DNA of 14,271 bases from RYN-433 sp036558265 (GCA_036558265.1 DATBFY010000614.1:1-14271); one strand, 5' to 3'; positions 8,101 through 14,090 are shown, counted from the first letter of the stretch. Numbers and translations: made by a program. The notes: a model not told the origin generated them from the sequence alone.

Positions 8101-8774
8101 CCCTTGTCGCCGGTGGACATGTAGAAGTAACCGTCCATCGCCAGCCGGAACTGGGCGGGGATGTGGTCGTTGAGGCTGCCGCCGCCCCAGGTGGCGGGGT
8201 TGTCGGTGTCGTAGTAATCGACCGGGTCCTTGCCCGTGCCCGAGGCCACGTCATCCTTGAAGACCGTGAATTTGGGCGAGTGGTGGACGAGCAGCTTGCC
8301 GTCGTAGTAGGCCATGCCGAAGACGGCGTAGAGCTTGTCGGCGAAGACGGTGACCTTGCCGTCGGGGTGGATGCAGAGGATGCGGTCGCCGGGCTTGTTG
8401 CCCGGGCCCTGCTGGTCCATCGGGTCTTCGGCGACGAAGATCCGGCCGTCCGGTGCGGTCGTGACGACCGAGGGGACGTGGATGTTGGGCTTCTCCTTGA
8501 TGATCTCCAGCTTCCATTCGGGGCTGGACGGGGTGGGATAGGGGAGCTTGGGCTCTTCCTTCTTCTTCGGCTCGTCTTTCTTCTGTGCGTCCTTTTTGGG
8601 CTGGTCTTTGGCGGCGTCGGCCTTGGCGGGGGCCGCAGGGGCTGCGGCGGGCTTGGCCGGGGCGGGATCGGCCGCGAGGGCGTTCGGCGGGAAGGCAGAG
8701 GCTGTGGCGAGTGCAAAGCTGGCGGCAGCGGCAAAGGCAAGTCGCGCGAGGCGCGGGGCGGGCTTGGCGTTCAT
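5130..8774 (-). CDS. PVC-type membrane-bound dehydrogenase with HEAT repeats and C-terminal haem domain
   Basis: A 1214-residue exported protein of the family named for Pirellula/Verrucomicrobium dehydrogenases. Order of parts: signal peptide (1-35, cleaved near NALAA); an Ala/Pro/Lys linker (36-76); a sugar-dehydrogenase-like beta-propeller (about 87-485, with PDGRIFVAEDP, GGGVVRFRPDG, TGTRNHMD and LPEEYRGNLFHCEWGK); tandem HEAT repeats from about 516 to about 1020; and a cytochrome-c-like domain with CIKCH (Cys1088, Cys1091, His1092) and a late SLMPEGL whose Met can be the sixth haem ligand. The family is thought to oxidise a sugar or similar substrate outside the cytoplasmic membrane and pass electrons through haem; the substrate is not known. 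A charged Lys/Ala-rich insertion occupies residues 309-367. ATG 8774 is preferred because AGGA sits five bases before it; ATG 8780 is in frame two codons earlier. It is transcribed alone, from a predicted promoter at 8878-8906. Confidence 0.93.
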   Translation of the reverse strand: MNAKPAPRLARLAFAAAASFALATASAFPPNALAADPAPAKPAAAPAAPAKADAAKDQPKKDAQKKDEPKKKEEPKLPYPTPSSPEWKLEIIKEKPNIHVPSVVTTAPDGRIFVAEDPMDQQGPGNKPGDRILCIHPDGKVTVFADKLYAVFGMAYYDGKLLVHHSPKFTVFKDDVASGTGKDPVDYYDTDNPATWGGGSLNDHIPAQFRLAMDGYFYMSTGDKGIYGLVSKIDNSAIEIKGGGVVRFRPDGTHWEVYATGTRNHMDISMNDQDEIFSYDNTDDGLGWWTRFTHLVDGGFYGYPFDYRPRDEDAEGQARWKAAKDVVAKAKSDYDAKVKEATKNAKTDEEKAAIVAKLNLAKPSQLLPPFHPYTLWAMEDYGGGSPCGAVAYNEDALPEEYRGNLFHCEWGKKAFERFVVERSGGTYKIVKRDDKFLKGGTQPFRPLGACVTPDGMGFYITDWNFDGWNSKQDAGRFMKLTWTGKSQATPKPAWYVPAAMGQKFEATTRDLIAGLTHPAQSVRLVASRRIGERGNSVVPALVALLNDANAPKYARWHAIWTLDRIDNGKAGRESIIALLTNPEVDVTIRMQAARQLGTRRAKEAVNALVAALSDSDAAMRFRAATALGRIGDPQAVTALIDKLTEKDFFTHYAIFNALNRIGRQAPEAWDKIVAALSSDKEAVRQGAVFAMRNTFDQSLVSALSNYANNSANPVAGRTAAVEALAPMTKEPKPWNGKWWGTQPERNYLPPAHEVDWSGTTNAQGTLRKALEDPEKPIRSAAVVGQQVAPDPAVGDLLVNLFKSDKDARSRKDVLKALAASKAPGAAALVTQILKDPKGYAELTADALRLAGDIGGDPMRDAVVGLLGSEVSADTLVQAVETLGKMKDAKAVPALVMRTGDQQTRVALAATLALGQVHGKPSLDALLDRLLHDNRTDVRRAAAVALGNQRTDKAIEPLLSVYKDKEIGKDVIKALCNTPNMKALDAYLDGISSNDGGLRGDARRAIGQIKKDALPVIEARLDTNPLSSQAISELQNLYGKDVPEKERTGKLWKFDTKKLAPEAFANFAKAHPGNPDNGKKVFHNEAAACIKCHKVGNEGADIGPSLSGVGTKYDRNFLVDSVLYPSKQILDGYQQSILRMKDGDVLSGVVKGETDKALTLYDASANKTEVPKDDIKEREHGKLSLMPEGLQLSMKPEEFADLIAYLETLKEATKK

Positions 8775-8877
8775 GCGCATCCTGTTGAGAGTATTCAGTG
8801 TTCGATGACGACGACGAGTTGCACCGGTCCGGCGAACGGCACGCGCGGCGTTCTCCAGACGCCGGCGGCAGACCGGT

Positions 8878-8906
8878 GATATAGGCTTTACGCCCGCTGG
8901 GGACAA
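8878..8906 (-). promoter_or_regulatory. Candidate promoter of the PVC-type dehydrogenase
   Basis: On the minus strand TTGTCC (8906-8901) and TATATC (8883-8878) are separated by exactly 17 bases, each with four of six consensus matches. This would give a leader of about 95 bases before the ATG at 8774. It is the best sigma-70-like pair in the divergent region between this gene and the tRNA. Confidence 0.45.
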
Positions 8907-8952
8907 GTGTTGAGCGCCGAGGGGAGGAGGGGGGAGTGCCTTGGCAGCCGAC

Positions 8953-8981
8953 TTGATCAGGGGGAGGGGGGTGGCTATTCT
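8953..8981 (+). promoter_or_regulatory. Candidate promoter of tRNA-Cys
   Basis: TTGATC (8953-8958) and TATTCT (8976-8981) are separated by 17 bases, each matching four of six consensus positions. The predicted start is about seven bases further on, just ahead of the first tRNA base at 8996. The spacing makes this a good tRNA promoter candidate. It faces away from the dehydrogenase promoter. Confidence 0.45.
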
Positions 8982-8995
8982 CCCGGTGGCTTTGT

Positions 8996-9069
8996 GGCCG
9001 AGTACCCAAGTGGACTAAGGGGACGGATTGCAAATCCGTTATTCGTGGGTTCGAATCCCACCTCGGCCT
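8996..9069 (+). tRNA. tRNA-Cys (anticodon GCA)
   Basis: A full cloverleaf can be drawn by eye. Acceptor stem GGCCGAG (8996-9002) pairs with CTCGGCC (9062-9068). The D arm lies in CCCAAGTGGACTAAGGGG. Anticodon stem ACGGA/TCCGT (9023-9027 and 9035-9039) closes loop TTGCAAA, with GCA at 9030-9032. The T arm is GTGGG TTCGAAT CCCAC (9045-9061). The discriminator base is T at 9069, the U73 characteristic of tRNA-Cys. CCA is not encoded; TTTC follows instead, so CCA must be added after processing. It is a single tRNA with no neighbour tRNAs in the window. Confidence 0.97.
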
Positions 9070-9074
9070 TTTCA

Positions 9075-9114
9075 GGGGCGCCGGCGGGGATTTTGCCGGC
9101 AGACGCACCGCCCC
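9075..9114 (+). repeat. Nested inverted repeat downstream of tRNA-Cys
   Basis: GGGGCG (9075-9080) pairs with CGCCCC (9109-9114). Inside it GCCGGC (9080-9085) pairs with GCCGGC (9095-9100) around a GGGGATTTT loop (base 9080 can join only one of the two stems). No T-run follows the right arm, so it is not a convincing terminator. It may mark the 3' processing region of the tRNA transcript or a structured leader for the gene at 9190, whose RBS is 63 bases further on. Confidence 0.4.
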
Positions 9115-9176
9115 AACACCGCTACCATCCATCACGAATGGCCTACGCACGGGGACGGGGGCTTCGCACCACCGCT

Positions 9177-9182
9177 GGAGGT
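9177..9182 (+). promoter_or_regulatory. Ribosome binding site that fixes the GTG start at 9190
   Basis: GGAGGT lies seven bases before GTG 9190, close to ideal spacing. The reading frame is open further upstream, even across the tRNA, but no other start has such a site, so this decides the gene start. Confidence 0.75.
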
Positions 9183-9189
9183 CCGGCCC

Positions 9190-10203
9190 GTGCTGATCGG
9201 TGTTTACAGTCAGCCGCTTGGAAGCTTCGCCAAATGGAAGGGCAGGGGGGTCAACTGCCTGCTGCAGTCGGAATCCGAGGGCGGGCACGTCACGCAGGCG
9301 CAGTGGCGGGCGGCGGCCGCGGCTGCGGGGCTGCCGTATTACGATCGCCCGGGCGTCAGCCCCGAAGACGACGCCCGCGACCCGTTCCTGCTGGGCTTCA
9401 TGATGGAGGACGAGCCCGACCGCCGCGTGATCCTGCCCGCGGTCAACGCGATCAAGGTCGCGACCACGAACGGCGACCAGGCCGAGGTCGCCCGACAGCA
9501 GAAGATCATCGACGATTACGTCGCGTCCTACACGACTCTGGCCAACCGCTGCCGGGCAACCGGCAAGCCGGTGTTCGGCAACTTAAGCGGGCCGGAGGTG
9601 ACCGGCGGCTATCCCTGGTACGCCGGCCAGGGGCAGAAACCGCTGATGCCCGCGCTGACCGAGATCTCGTTCGACTGGTACCCGAAGAACGCCGACGACC
9701 AGCGTTACGGCAACGACCTGCTCGACCGCGCGTTCACCCTCCTCAAAAAGTGGGCGGGTGAGTTGAATCTGACGGCAGTGGCGTGGTGGGCGATCCTCGA
9801 GTGCAGCTTTCAGAACAAGGGCAACGGCAAGGGCCCGACCCTGGCCGACATCGACGAGCAGGTGGACATCTGCGTGCGCAACGGCGTCAAGGGCATCTGC
9901 TGGTTCCCGCAGCGGATCGGGGGCGGCTTCCTGTACGACAACACGACGCCGGAGCAGGCGCAGAAGATCACGGATGTCGCCGCCCGCCTGAACCCGCCGC
10001 CGGTCGATCCGCTGGAAGACCTTCGGCGGCGCGTGCTCACGCTGGAACAGGGCGTCAGCAGCCTGGGCCAGCGGCTGGGCGCGCTGGAGCAGCGGGTGGC
10101 ATCGCTCGAAGCCCAGGCGAAGGCGATCGACGCGAACACGGTCGTCGGGGTGCAGGTGCAGTACAAGGGGAGCAACGCGGCGTCGTTGCCGGGTCAGACG
10201 TGA
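9190..10203 (+). CDS. Uncharacterised TIM-barrel-like protein with C-terminal coiled coil
   Basis: A 337-residue protein without a signal peptide or membrane segment, so probably cytoplasmic. I do not recognise a named family. It begins LIGVYSQPL, as a first barrel strand might. It contains GFMMEDEPD (69-77), resembling the strand-4 region of glycosidase-like TIM barrels with Glu73 or Glu75 as a candidate acid; EISFDWYPK (158-166); VAWWAILECSFQ (197-208) with Glu204; and GVKGICWFPQR (232-242). These fit a clan GH-A-like barrel over residues 1-270. Residues 274-314 form a heptad-rich helix (LRRRVLTLEQGVSSLGQRL and onward) that looks like a parallel coiled coil, followed by a short 20-residue tail. 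The start is GTG 9190, set by its RBS. It overlaps the convergent glycosyltransferase gene by 10 bases. Proteins joining such a barrel with a coiled coil can be structural, including phage-like ones, but no phage genes are near. The function is unknown. Confidence 0.8.
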   Translation: MLIGVYSQPLGSFAKWKGRGVNCLLQSESEGGHVTQAQWRAAAAAAGLPYYDRPGVSPEDDARDPFLLGFMMEDEPDRRVILPAVNAIKVATTNGDQAEVARQQKIIDDYVASYTTLANRCRATGKPVFGNLSGPEVTGGYPWYAGQGQKPLMPALTEISFDWYPKNADDQRYGNDLLDRAFTLLKKWAGELNLTAVAWWAILECSFQNKGNGKGPTLADIDEQVDICVRNGVKGICWFPQRIGGGFLYDNTTPEQAQKITDVAARLNPPPVDPLEDLRRRVLTLEQGVSSLGQRLGALEQRVASLEAQAKAIDANTVVGVQVQYKGSNAASLPGQT

Positions 10204-11270
10204 TCGGCCAGGTACCGCGCGATCACAAGATCGCCATCGGTGGCCAGTTGCTCGGGCGGCGGGGGTTGGCCCAGGAGCGCATCGAGGTGCAAATCCCATC
10301 GGCCGGCGACGAAATCCGCCGCCGGCAGCTCGCGCATGCGCAGGTACCGCGGGCAGACCTGGCGTGAGATCTCGTCCTCGCGGAATCCGCTGCGCGGCGG
10401 GAAAAGAAGGGCGACATTGTTGGCGATGCAGTCCGAGAGGATGCCGTAACCGAGCTTGGAGACGACGGCGTCACAGGCGGCCAGGAGATCCGTGAACTCG
10501 ACGAGGCGCGAGTCGATCGGGCGGAGATTGAGACTGGGGTCATCAATCGGCTGTGGCGTCAGGAACAAGGCGCCCGGCGATCGCGAGGCGGCGTGCCGCA
10601 GGGCGCGCTCGTCCAAGCCGCCGCGCATCGCGATCAGGACGCGCGGGCGGAACTCCTGCGGATCCAGGCCCAGGCGCGCGAGCGTGGCGGCGCGCGCGTT
10701 GCGGGCCTTGCTCGCCAGCAGCGGGACGGGGATAACCCGACGGAAACCCGCGACCTCGTGGCCCAGCGGAAGCTGCAGCAACGCCTCCACCTTGCCGTAC
10801 GACGCGCGGATCGATTCGATCAGCCACCGTGTGTCCGGCATCACAAACGGCTCGTAGATCCAGTCCCACGTGAAGTTGCCGACGGCCACACTGGGGAGCC
10901 CGGCCGATTCGGCGGCATCGGCGGCAAGAAAGGGGATGTCGGCGACGACCAGACTCGCCCCCGCGTCGCGGAGCAACCGGTATTCCGCCGATACGATCTC
11001 GACCCTGTGCTGGAGGAACGCGCCGAGCCGGCGGACCGACGCCGCCGGATCCAAGTTGAGCGTGTCCCGCTCGACTACGCCCGGGTCGAAGACCTGCGCG
11101 GGCACACTGACCGTCGTGCGCTCGATGCCGTCGAACAGCCAGGCGGGCGCCGAAGTGCGCACGATCACGTCCACATCCGGCCGCAGCGACGCAAGCGTCC
11201 GCAACACCTGGGCGGTACGCCTCGCGTGGCCGAAGCCATGGCCGCTGACGTAATAGACGATCGTGGGCAC
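10194..11270 (-). CDS. GT-B-type glycosyltransferase, related to the N-terminal domain of L-arabinokinase
   Basis: A 358-residue cytoplasmic protein. The N-terminus reads IVYYVSGHGFGHARRTAQVL, very close to the YYVTGHGFGHATR start of the glycosyltransferase-like domain of plant L-arabinokinase as I remember it. Further shared landmarks are VADIPFLAADAAESAG (109-124), GNFTWDWIYE (131-140), FRRVIPVPLL (176-185), AACDAVVSKLGYGILSDC (264-281) and a late FPPRSGFREDE (290-300). The last two are where GT-B enzymes hold the nucleotide-sugar. It likely transfers a sugar from a nucleotide donor; donor and acceptor are unknown. The GHMP kinase half of arabinokinase is absent, so this is not an arabinokinase. 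GTG 11270 is chosen because GGGAG sits nine bases upstream (11284-11280) and the protein then begins at the first strand; GTG 11309 would add 13 residues and has no RBS. Its 3' end overlaps the convergent gene. It shares a roughly 100-base divergent spacer with the nuclease gene. Confidence 0.85.
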   Translation of the reverse strand: MPTIVYYVSGHGFGHARRTAQVLRTLASLRPDVDVIVRTSAPAWLFDGIERTTVSVPAQVFDPGVVERDTLNLDPAASVRRLGAFLQHRVEIVSAEYRLLRDAGASLVVADIPFLAADAAESAGLPSVAVGNFTWDWIYEPFVMPDTRWLIESIRASYGKVEALLQLPLGHEVAGFRRVIPVPLLASKARNARAATLARLGLDPQEFRPRVLIAMRGGLDERALRHAASRSPGALFLTPQPIDDPSLNLRPIDSRLVEFTDLLAACDAVVSKLGYGILSDCIANNVALLFPPRSGFREDEISRQVCPRYLRMRELPAADFVAGRWDLHLDALLGQPPPPEQLATDGDLVIARYLADHV

Positions 11271-11369
11271 GCGAGACGTCTCCCGATACGCGGTCCGTCG
11301 TGACGGCACGTTAGCCGCCGCTGCGGTCGTTTGAAAGTTACCCCGCCGACTGGTAGCGTCCGCGCCACC

Positions 11370-12356
11370 ATGTGGCAGTGCCGTTCACGAATTCTCACCC
11401 TGATCGCGCTGGCCTTGCTCCTCCCGGCCAACCGCGCCGCCGCCTGGAACTACACTGGTCACCAGGTCGTCGCCGAGGTCGCCTGGCGCAGCCTCCGCCC
11501 GGCCGCGCGCGACCGCGTGATCGCCATCCTCAAAGGGCACCCGCAGTACGCCACCTACCTCGCCCCGCCCCAGGACTCACCCGAAGGCCAGGGCGACCTC
11601 GGCCTGCGCACCTTCCTGCGCGGCGCGATCTGGCCCGACCTGATCCGCACAGGCCGCGGCAAGGATCGCGAGTTCCACCACCCCGAGTGGCATTACGTCG
11701 ATTTCCCGATCCTCGCCGACGGGATCGATCGCGATTCGCTCGAGCTCCCGCCGACCGGCGACAAGATTGAGGAGGGCAAGCCAGCGCAGAACATCCTCCA
11801 GGCCCTCGCCTGGAGCGTCGATCGGCTCAGGGATGCCGATACGCCCGCCGCCCAGCGCGGCGTCGCCCTCGCCTGGCTCGTCCACCTCGTCGGCGACGTC
11901 CACCAGCCCCTGCACTGCTGCGCGATGTTCAGCCCCGCCTATCCCAAGGGCGACCGCGGCGGCAACCTCTTCATGGTCAAATACCACGGCAACGTGATCA
12001 ACCTCCACGCCTTCTGGGACGAGCTGCTCGGCGGCTACATCGCCCCGCGCCTCGTGGACGCGGTGGCCGACAAAGTACTCGAAGCCCACCCGAGAGACTC
12101 CTTGGCAAAGGAACTCGCCTCTACGAAGTTCACCGACTGGTCCGCCGAGAGCTTCGCCATCGCGCGGGATGTCTGCTACGCCGGCGGCAAGCTCAAGGGC
12201 CTCACGCGCGAGGCCAACGCCGCCGACAAGGGCGCCACCACTCCCGAGCTCCCCGAGGGCTACGATAAGACCGCCCGCGACATCGCCCGCACCCGCGCGG
12301 CGCTGGCCGGCTATCGCCTGGCCGACCTGCTCAACGCCGCGCTGGACCCACAATAG
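11370..12356 (+). CDS. Secreted S1/P1-type zinc nuclease
   Basis: A 328-residue secreted nuclease that cleaves single-stranded DNA or RNA and can remove 3'-phosphates, using three zinc ions. A signal peptide spans about residues 1-25 (hydrophobic LTLIALALLLPA) and cleavage leaves Trp26 as the mature N-terminus, as the fold requires, since its amino group binds zinc. All nine expected ligands are present with family spacing: Trp26, His31, Asp90 (WPDLI), His108 (WHYVDF), His172, Asp176 and His182 (HLVGDVHQPLH), His213 and Asp217 (NLHAFWDELL). DRGGNLF (195-201) is another family landmark. It should therefore be active. ATG 11370 is preferred over TTG 11331 because it leads directly into the signal peptide. 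No Shine-Dalgarno precedes it, and a TTGAAA/TAGCGT pair (11331-11336 and 11354-11359) ends ten bases before the ATG. It is the first gene of an operon with the MFS gene. Confidence 0.95.
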   Translation: MWQCRSRILTLIALALLLPANRAAAWNYTGHQVVAEVAWRSLRPAARDRVIAILKGHPQYATYLAPPQDSPEGQGDLGLRTFLRGAIWPDLIRTGRGKDREFHHPEWHYVDFPILADGIDRDSLELPPTGDKIEEGKPAQNILQALAWSVDRLRDADTPAAQRGVALAWLVHLVGDVHQPLHCCAMFSPAYPKGDRGGNLFMVKYHGNVINLHAFWDELLGGYIAPRLVDAVADKVLEAHPRDSLAKELASTKFTDWSAESFAIARDVCYAGGKLKGLTREANAADKGATTPELPEGYDKTARDIARTRAALAGYRLADLLNAALDPQ

Positions 12357-12360
12357 AGGA
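12356..12360 (+). promoter_or_regulatory. Ribosome binding site of the MFS gene
   Basis: GAGGA overlaps the last base of the nuclease stop codon (TAG, 12354-12356) and lies six bases before ATG 12367. This supports both the MFS start and translational coupling to the nuclease gene. Confidence 0.8.
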
Positions 12361-12366
12361 ACCCGC

Positions 12367-13653
12367 ATGAGCGACAGTCTCGCCCTCGACATGCAGCCGC
12401 CGCGCGAGCGCGTGCGCGCTTACTACGGCTGGGTCGTGCTGGTCGTCGCGGCGCTGGCGATGGTCTCCACGTTCCCAGGGCGCTCGCTGGGCCGCGGCAT
12501 CATCACCGAGCCGCTGCTCGCCGACCTCCGCCTCGACAAGGTCACCTTCGGCCTGATTACTCTCTGGGCGACGCTGATCGGCTCGACCTTCTCCCTCGCC
12601 TGCGGCCCGCTGATCGATCGCCTGGGAACGCGCCTCGTGTTGACGCTCAACGCGCTCTTGCTCGGGGCGGCGGTGCTGGCCATGAGCCGCGTCCACTCAC
12701 CGACCACGCTCGCGATCACGCTCACCTTCACGCTGGGCCTCGGGCAAAGCGCCCTCTCGGTCGTCAGCATGGCCATCGTCGGGAAGTGGTTCGTCCGCCG
12801 CATCGACGCCGCCATGGCCGTCTACGCCGCGATCGTCTCCATCTGCTTCATGGCCGCGTTCGGCGGGATCGAGATGGCCGTCAAACGCGCCGGCTGGCGC
12901 GAAACCTGGGCCGGCATCGGCTGGGCGCTCCTGCTGGGCCTGGCCCCGCTCGCGTGGCTGCTGGTCCGCCGAACGCCTGAGTCGATCGGCCTGGCGGTGG
13001 ACGGCGGCGGGCGCACCGCGCCCACTGAAACCGAGCCCCCGGTCGGCGCCACCTTTCGGCAGGCCCTTGCCACCCCCGCCTTCTGGACGTTCGCCGTCTC
13101 CTCGGCCGTCTTCAACCTGGTCTTCACCGGCGTCACCACTTTCGCCGAGGCCATCGTCCGCGAACGCGGCTTCTACGACGAGCACACCTTCCTCACCGCC
13201 GGCATGATCCTGGCCTTCGGCGGCCTGGTCGCCAACTTCGTCGGCGGCTGGCTGGCGCGAAAGTGGCCCCACGGAAAACTGATGGCCGTCGGCATGGCGA
13301 TTGTCACGGCGGCGCTGCTGATCCTGCCGTTCTCCCACGGCGCGACCGGCCTCATGCTCTACGCGCTCCTGATGGGCTGCGCCGGCGGGGTGATCACCGT
13401 CGTCTTCTTCGGCTGCTGGGCCAAGGCCTTCGGACGCTCCCACCTGGGCAGGATCCAGGGCGCCGCCCAGGTCATGACCGTCCTCGCCTCCGCCCTTGGA
13501 CCGTACATTCTCGCCCTGGGCGAGCGCCACCGTGGCTCCATCGCCGCGACATTTCTATTGCTGGCGCCGGTGGTTGGCTTGCTGGCCGCGGCGTGCTGGG
13601 TCGTTCGGGTGCCCGTTGCGGCGGATGGGGCGGCCCGTGGCCGGGTCGGCTAA
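12367..13653 (+). CDS. MFS transporter, monocarboxylate/oxalate-formate-like
   Basis: A 428-residue inner-membrane secondary transporter of the major facilitator superfamily. Twelve hydrophobic segments can be placed near residues 20-38, 59-79, 91-107, 116-138, 148-170, 180-200, 238-262, 274-295, 304-322, 328-350, 364-385 and 393-414, with a hydrophilic central loop at 201-232. The loop after segment 2 carries MFS motif A as GPLIDRLGTR (80-89). The FGRSHLGRIQG stretch (355-365) before segment 11 resembles the monocarboxylate-transporter/oxalate-formate antiporter branch, but the substrate is not shown by the sequence. Motif and length are normal, with no truncation. The start is ATG 12367, fixed by GAGGA six bases upstream; the frame is open further 5' only inside the nuclease gene. 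The gap to the nuclease stop is 10 bases, so the two are probably co-transcribed. Whether it imports products of the nuclease is unproven. Confidence 0.92.
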   Translation: MSDSLALDMQPPRERVRAYYGWVVLVVAALAMVSTFPGRSLGRGIITEPLLADLRLDKVTFGLITLWATLIGSTFSLACGPLIDRLGTRLVLTLNALLLGAAVLAMSRVHSPTTLAITLTFTLGLGQSALSVVSMAIVGKWFVRRIDAAMAVYAAIVSICFMAAFGGIEMAVKRAGWRETWAGIGWALLLGLAPLAWLLVRRTPESIGLAVDGGGRTAPTETEPPVGATFRQALATPAFWTFAVSSAVFNLVFTGVTTFAEAIVRERGFYDEHTFLTAGMILAFGGLVANFVGGWLARKWPHGKLMAVGMAIVTAALLILPFSHGATGLMLYALLMGCAGGVITVVFFGCWAKAFGRSHLGRIQGAAQVMTVLASALGPYILALGERHRGSIAATFLLLAPVVGLLAAACWVVRVPVAADGAARGRVG

Positions 13654-13658
13654 GCCGT

Positions 13659-13680
13659 GCCCTGAGGGGCTAAGTTTTTT
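13659..13680 (+). terminator. Weak Rho-independent terminator after the MFS gene
   Basis: GCCC (13659-13662), loop TGAG and GGGC (13667-13670) form a short 4-bp stem, followed by TAAG and a run of six T (13675-13680). It sits directly behind the MFS stop codon. The T-run and position favour a terminator; the short stem is a weakness. Confidence 0.45.
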
Positions 13681-13702
13681 CGAGAAAACCTCGCACCAAG
13701 GG

Positions 13703-13730
13703 TTGACTCACAAGGGGATATGCCTAAAAC
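13703..13730 (+). promoter_or_regulatory. Candidate promoter of the LEPR-XLL surface protein gene
   Basis: TTGACT (13703-13708, five of six -35 matches) and TAAAAC (13725-13730, four of six -10 matches) are 16 bases apart. This is the best promoter-like pair in the 437-base gap. If used, it leaves a leader of roughly 350 bases before the ATG at 14091. Confidence 0.4.
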
Positions 13731-14090
13731 GGGGCGGCACGTCCGGCGTGGGTGTAGCGATCTCGCCGGGCTACGAAGTCCAATTCGGGTTCAAGCGGCC
13801 GTCGTCCTTCCCGAGTGCGGCGACCGATCAAGAGGCCGGGCGGTTCCCTCATCGCCCATCGACCCCCGGTCTTGGGCGCTTCTGAGTCAGCGCCAACCTC
13901 ACCGGTGCGTGTTGCCGGCCGGTGTGAGCGTTCCCGAACGTGCGGTGCGCCTTTCCGCGTGTCGCCACGGACGTTTCCCGCAGTTCCATTCCAGTGTGTA
14001 ACCCTCCGGTTGCGCGTGCTCGCGTCGCGGCGAATGCGTTCTCCCGGGGCCTTGGCGGGTTTTCGTTCCGCCGGGAAGGAAGAAAAGTTC
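13731..14090 (+). other. Long non-coding leader before the LEPR-XLL gene
   Basis: About 360 bases with no convincing gene: open frames here have no RBS, no recognisable product and composition unlike the neighbours. It can fold locally. CCGGCG/CGCCGG pairs at 13743-13748 and 13764-13769. TTGGGCGCT/AGCGCCAA pairs at 13872-13880 and 13889-13896 with one bulge. CTCACCGG/CCGGTGTGAG pairs at 13898-13905 and 13919-13928 with a two-base bulge. GGCGG/CCGCC pairs at 14054-14058 and 14068-14072. It also holds the palindrome CGTTCCCGAACG (13929-13940). It may be a structured 5' UTR, a regulatory region or an unannotated small RNA. I recognise no known riboswitch. Confidence 0.4.

Noticed and set aside
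4027..8774. Aldo/keto reductase and PVC dehydrogenase as one operon
   Set aside because: They are on the same strand, but a 16-bp hairpin with TTTT lies between them and a separate promoter-like pair precedes the reductase.
9028..9189. Upstream extension of the TIM-barrel gene starting inside the tRNA
   Set aside because: It would overlap the tRNA and encode Arg/Pro-rich residues unlike the rest; GGAGGT seven bases before GTG 9190 fixes the start.
13780..13800. TTCGGGTTCAAG resembling a tRNA T arm
   Set aside because: The flanking bases cannot form a five-base T stem, and no acceptor or anticodon arm can be built around it.
13720..14001. Plus-strand open frame of 93 residues in the 437-base gap
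   Set aside because: No ribosome site and no domain-like pattern; its Arg/Ser/Pro composition looks like untranslated sequence.
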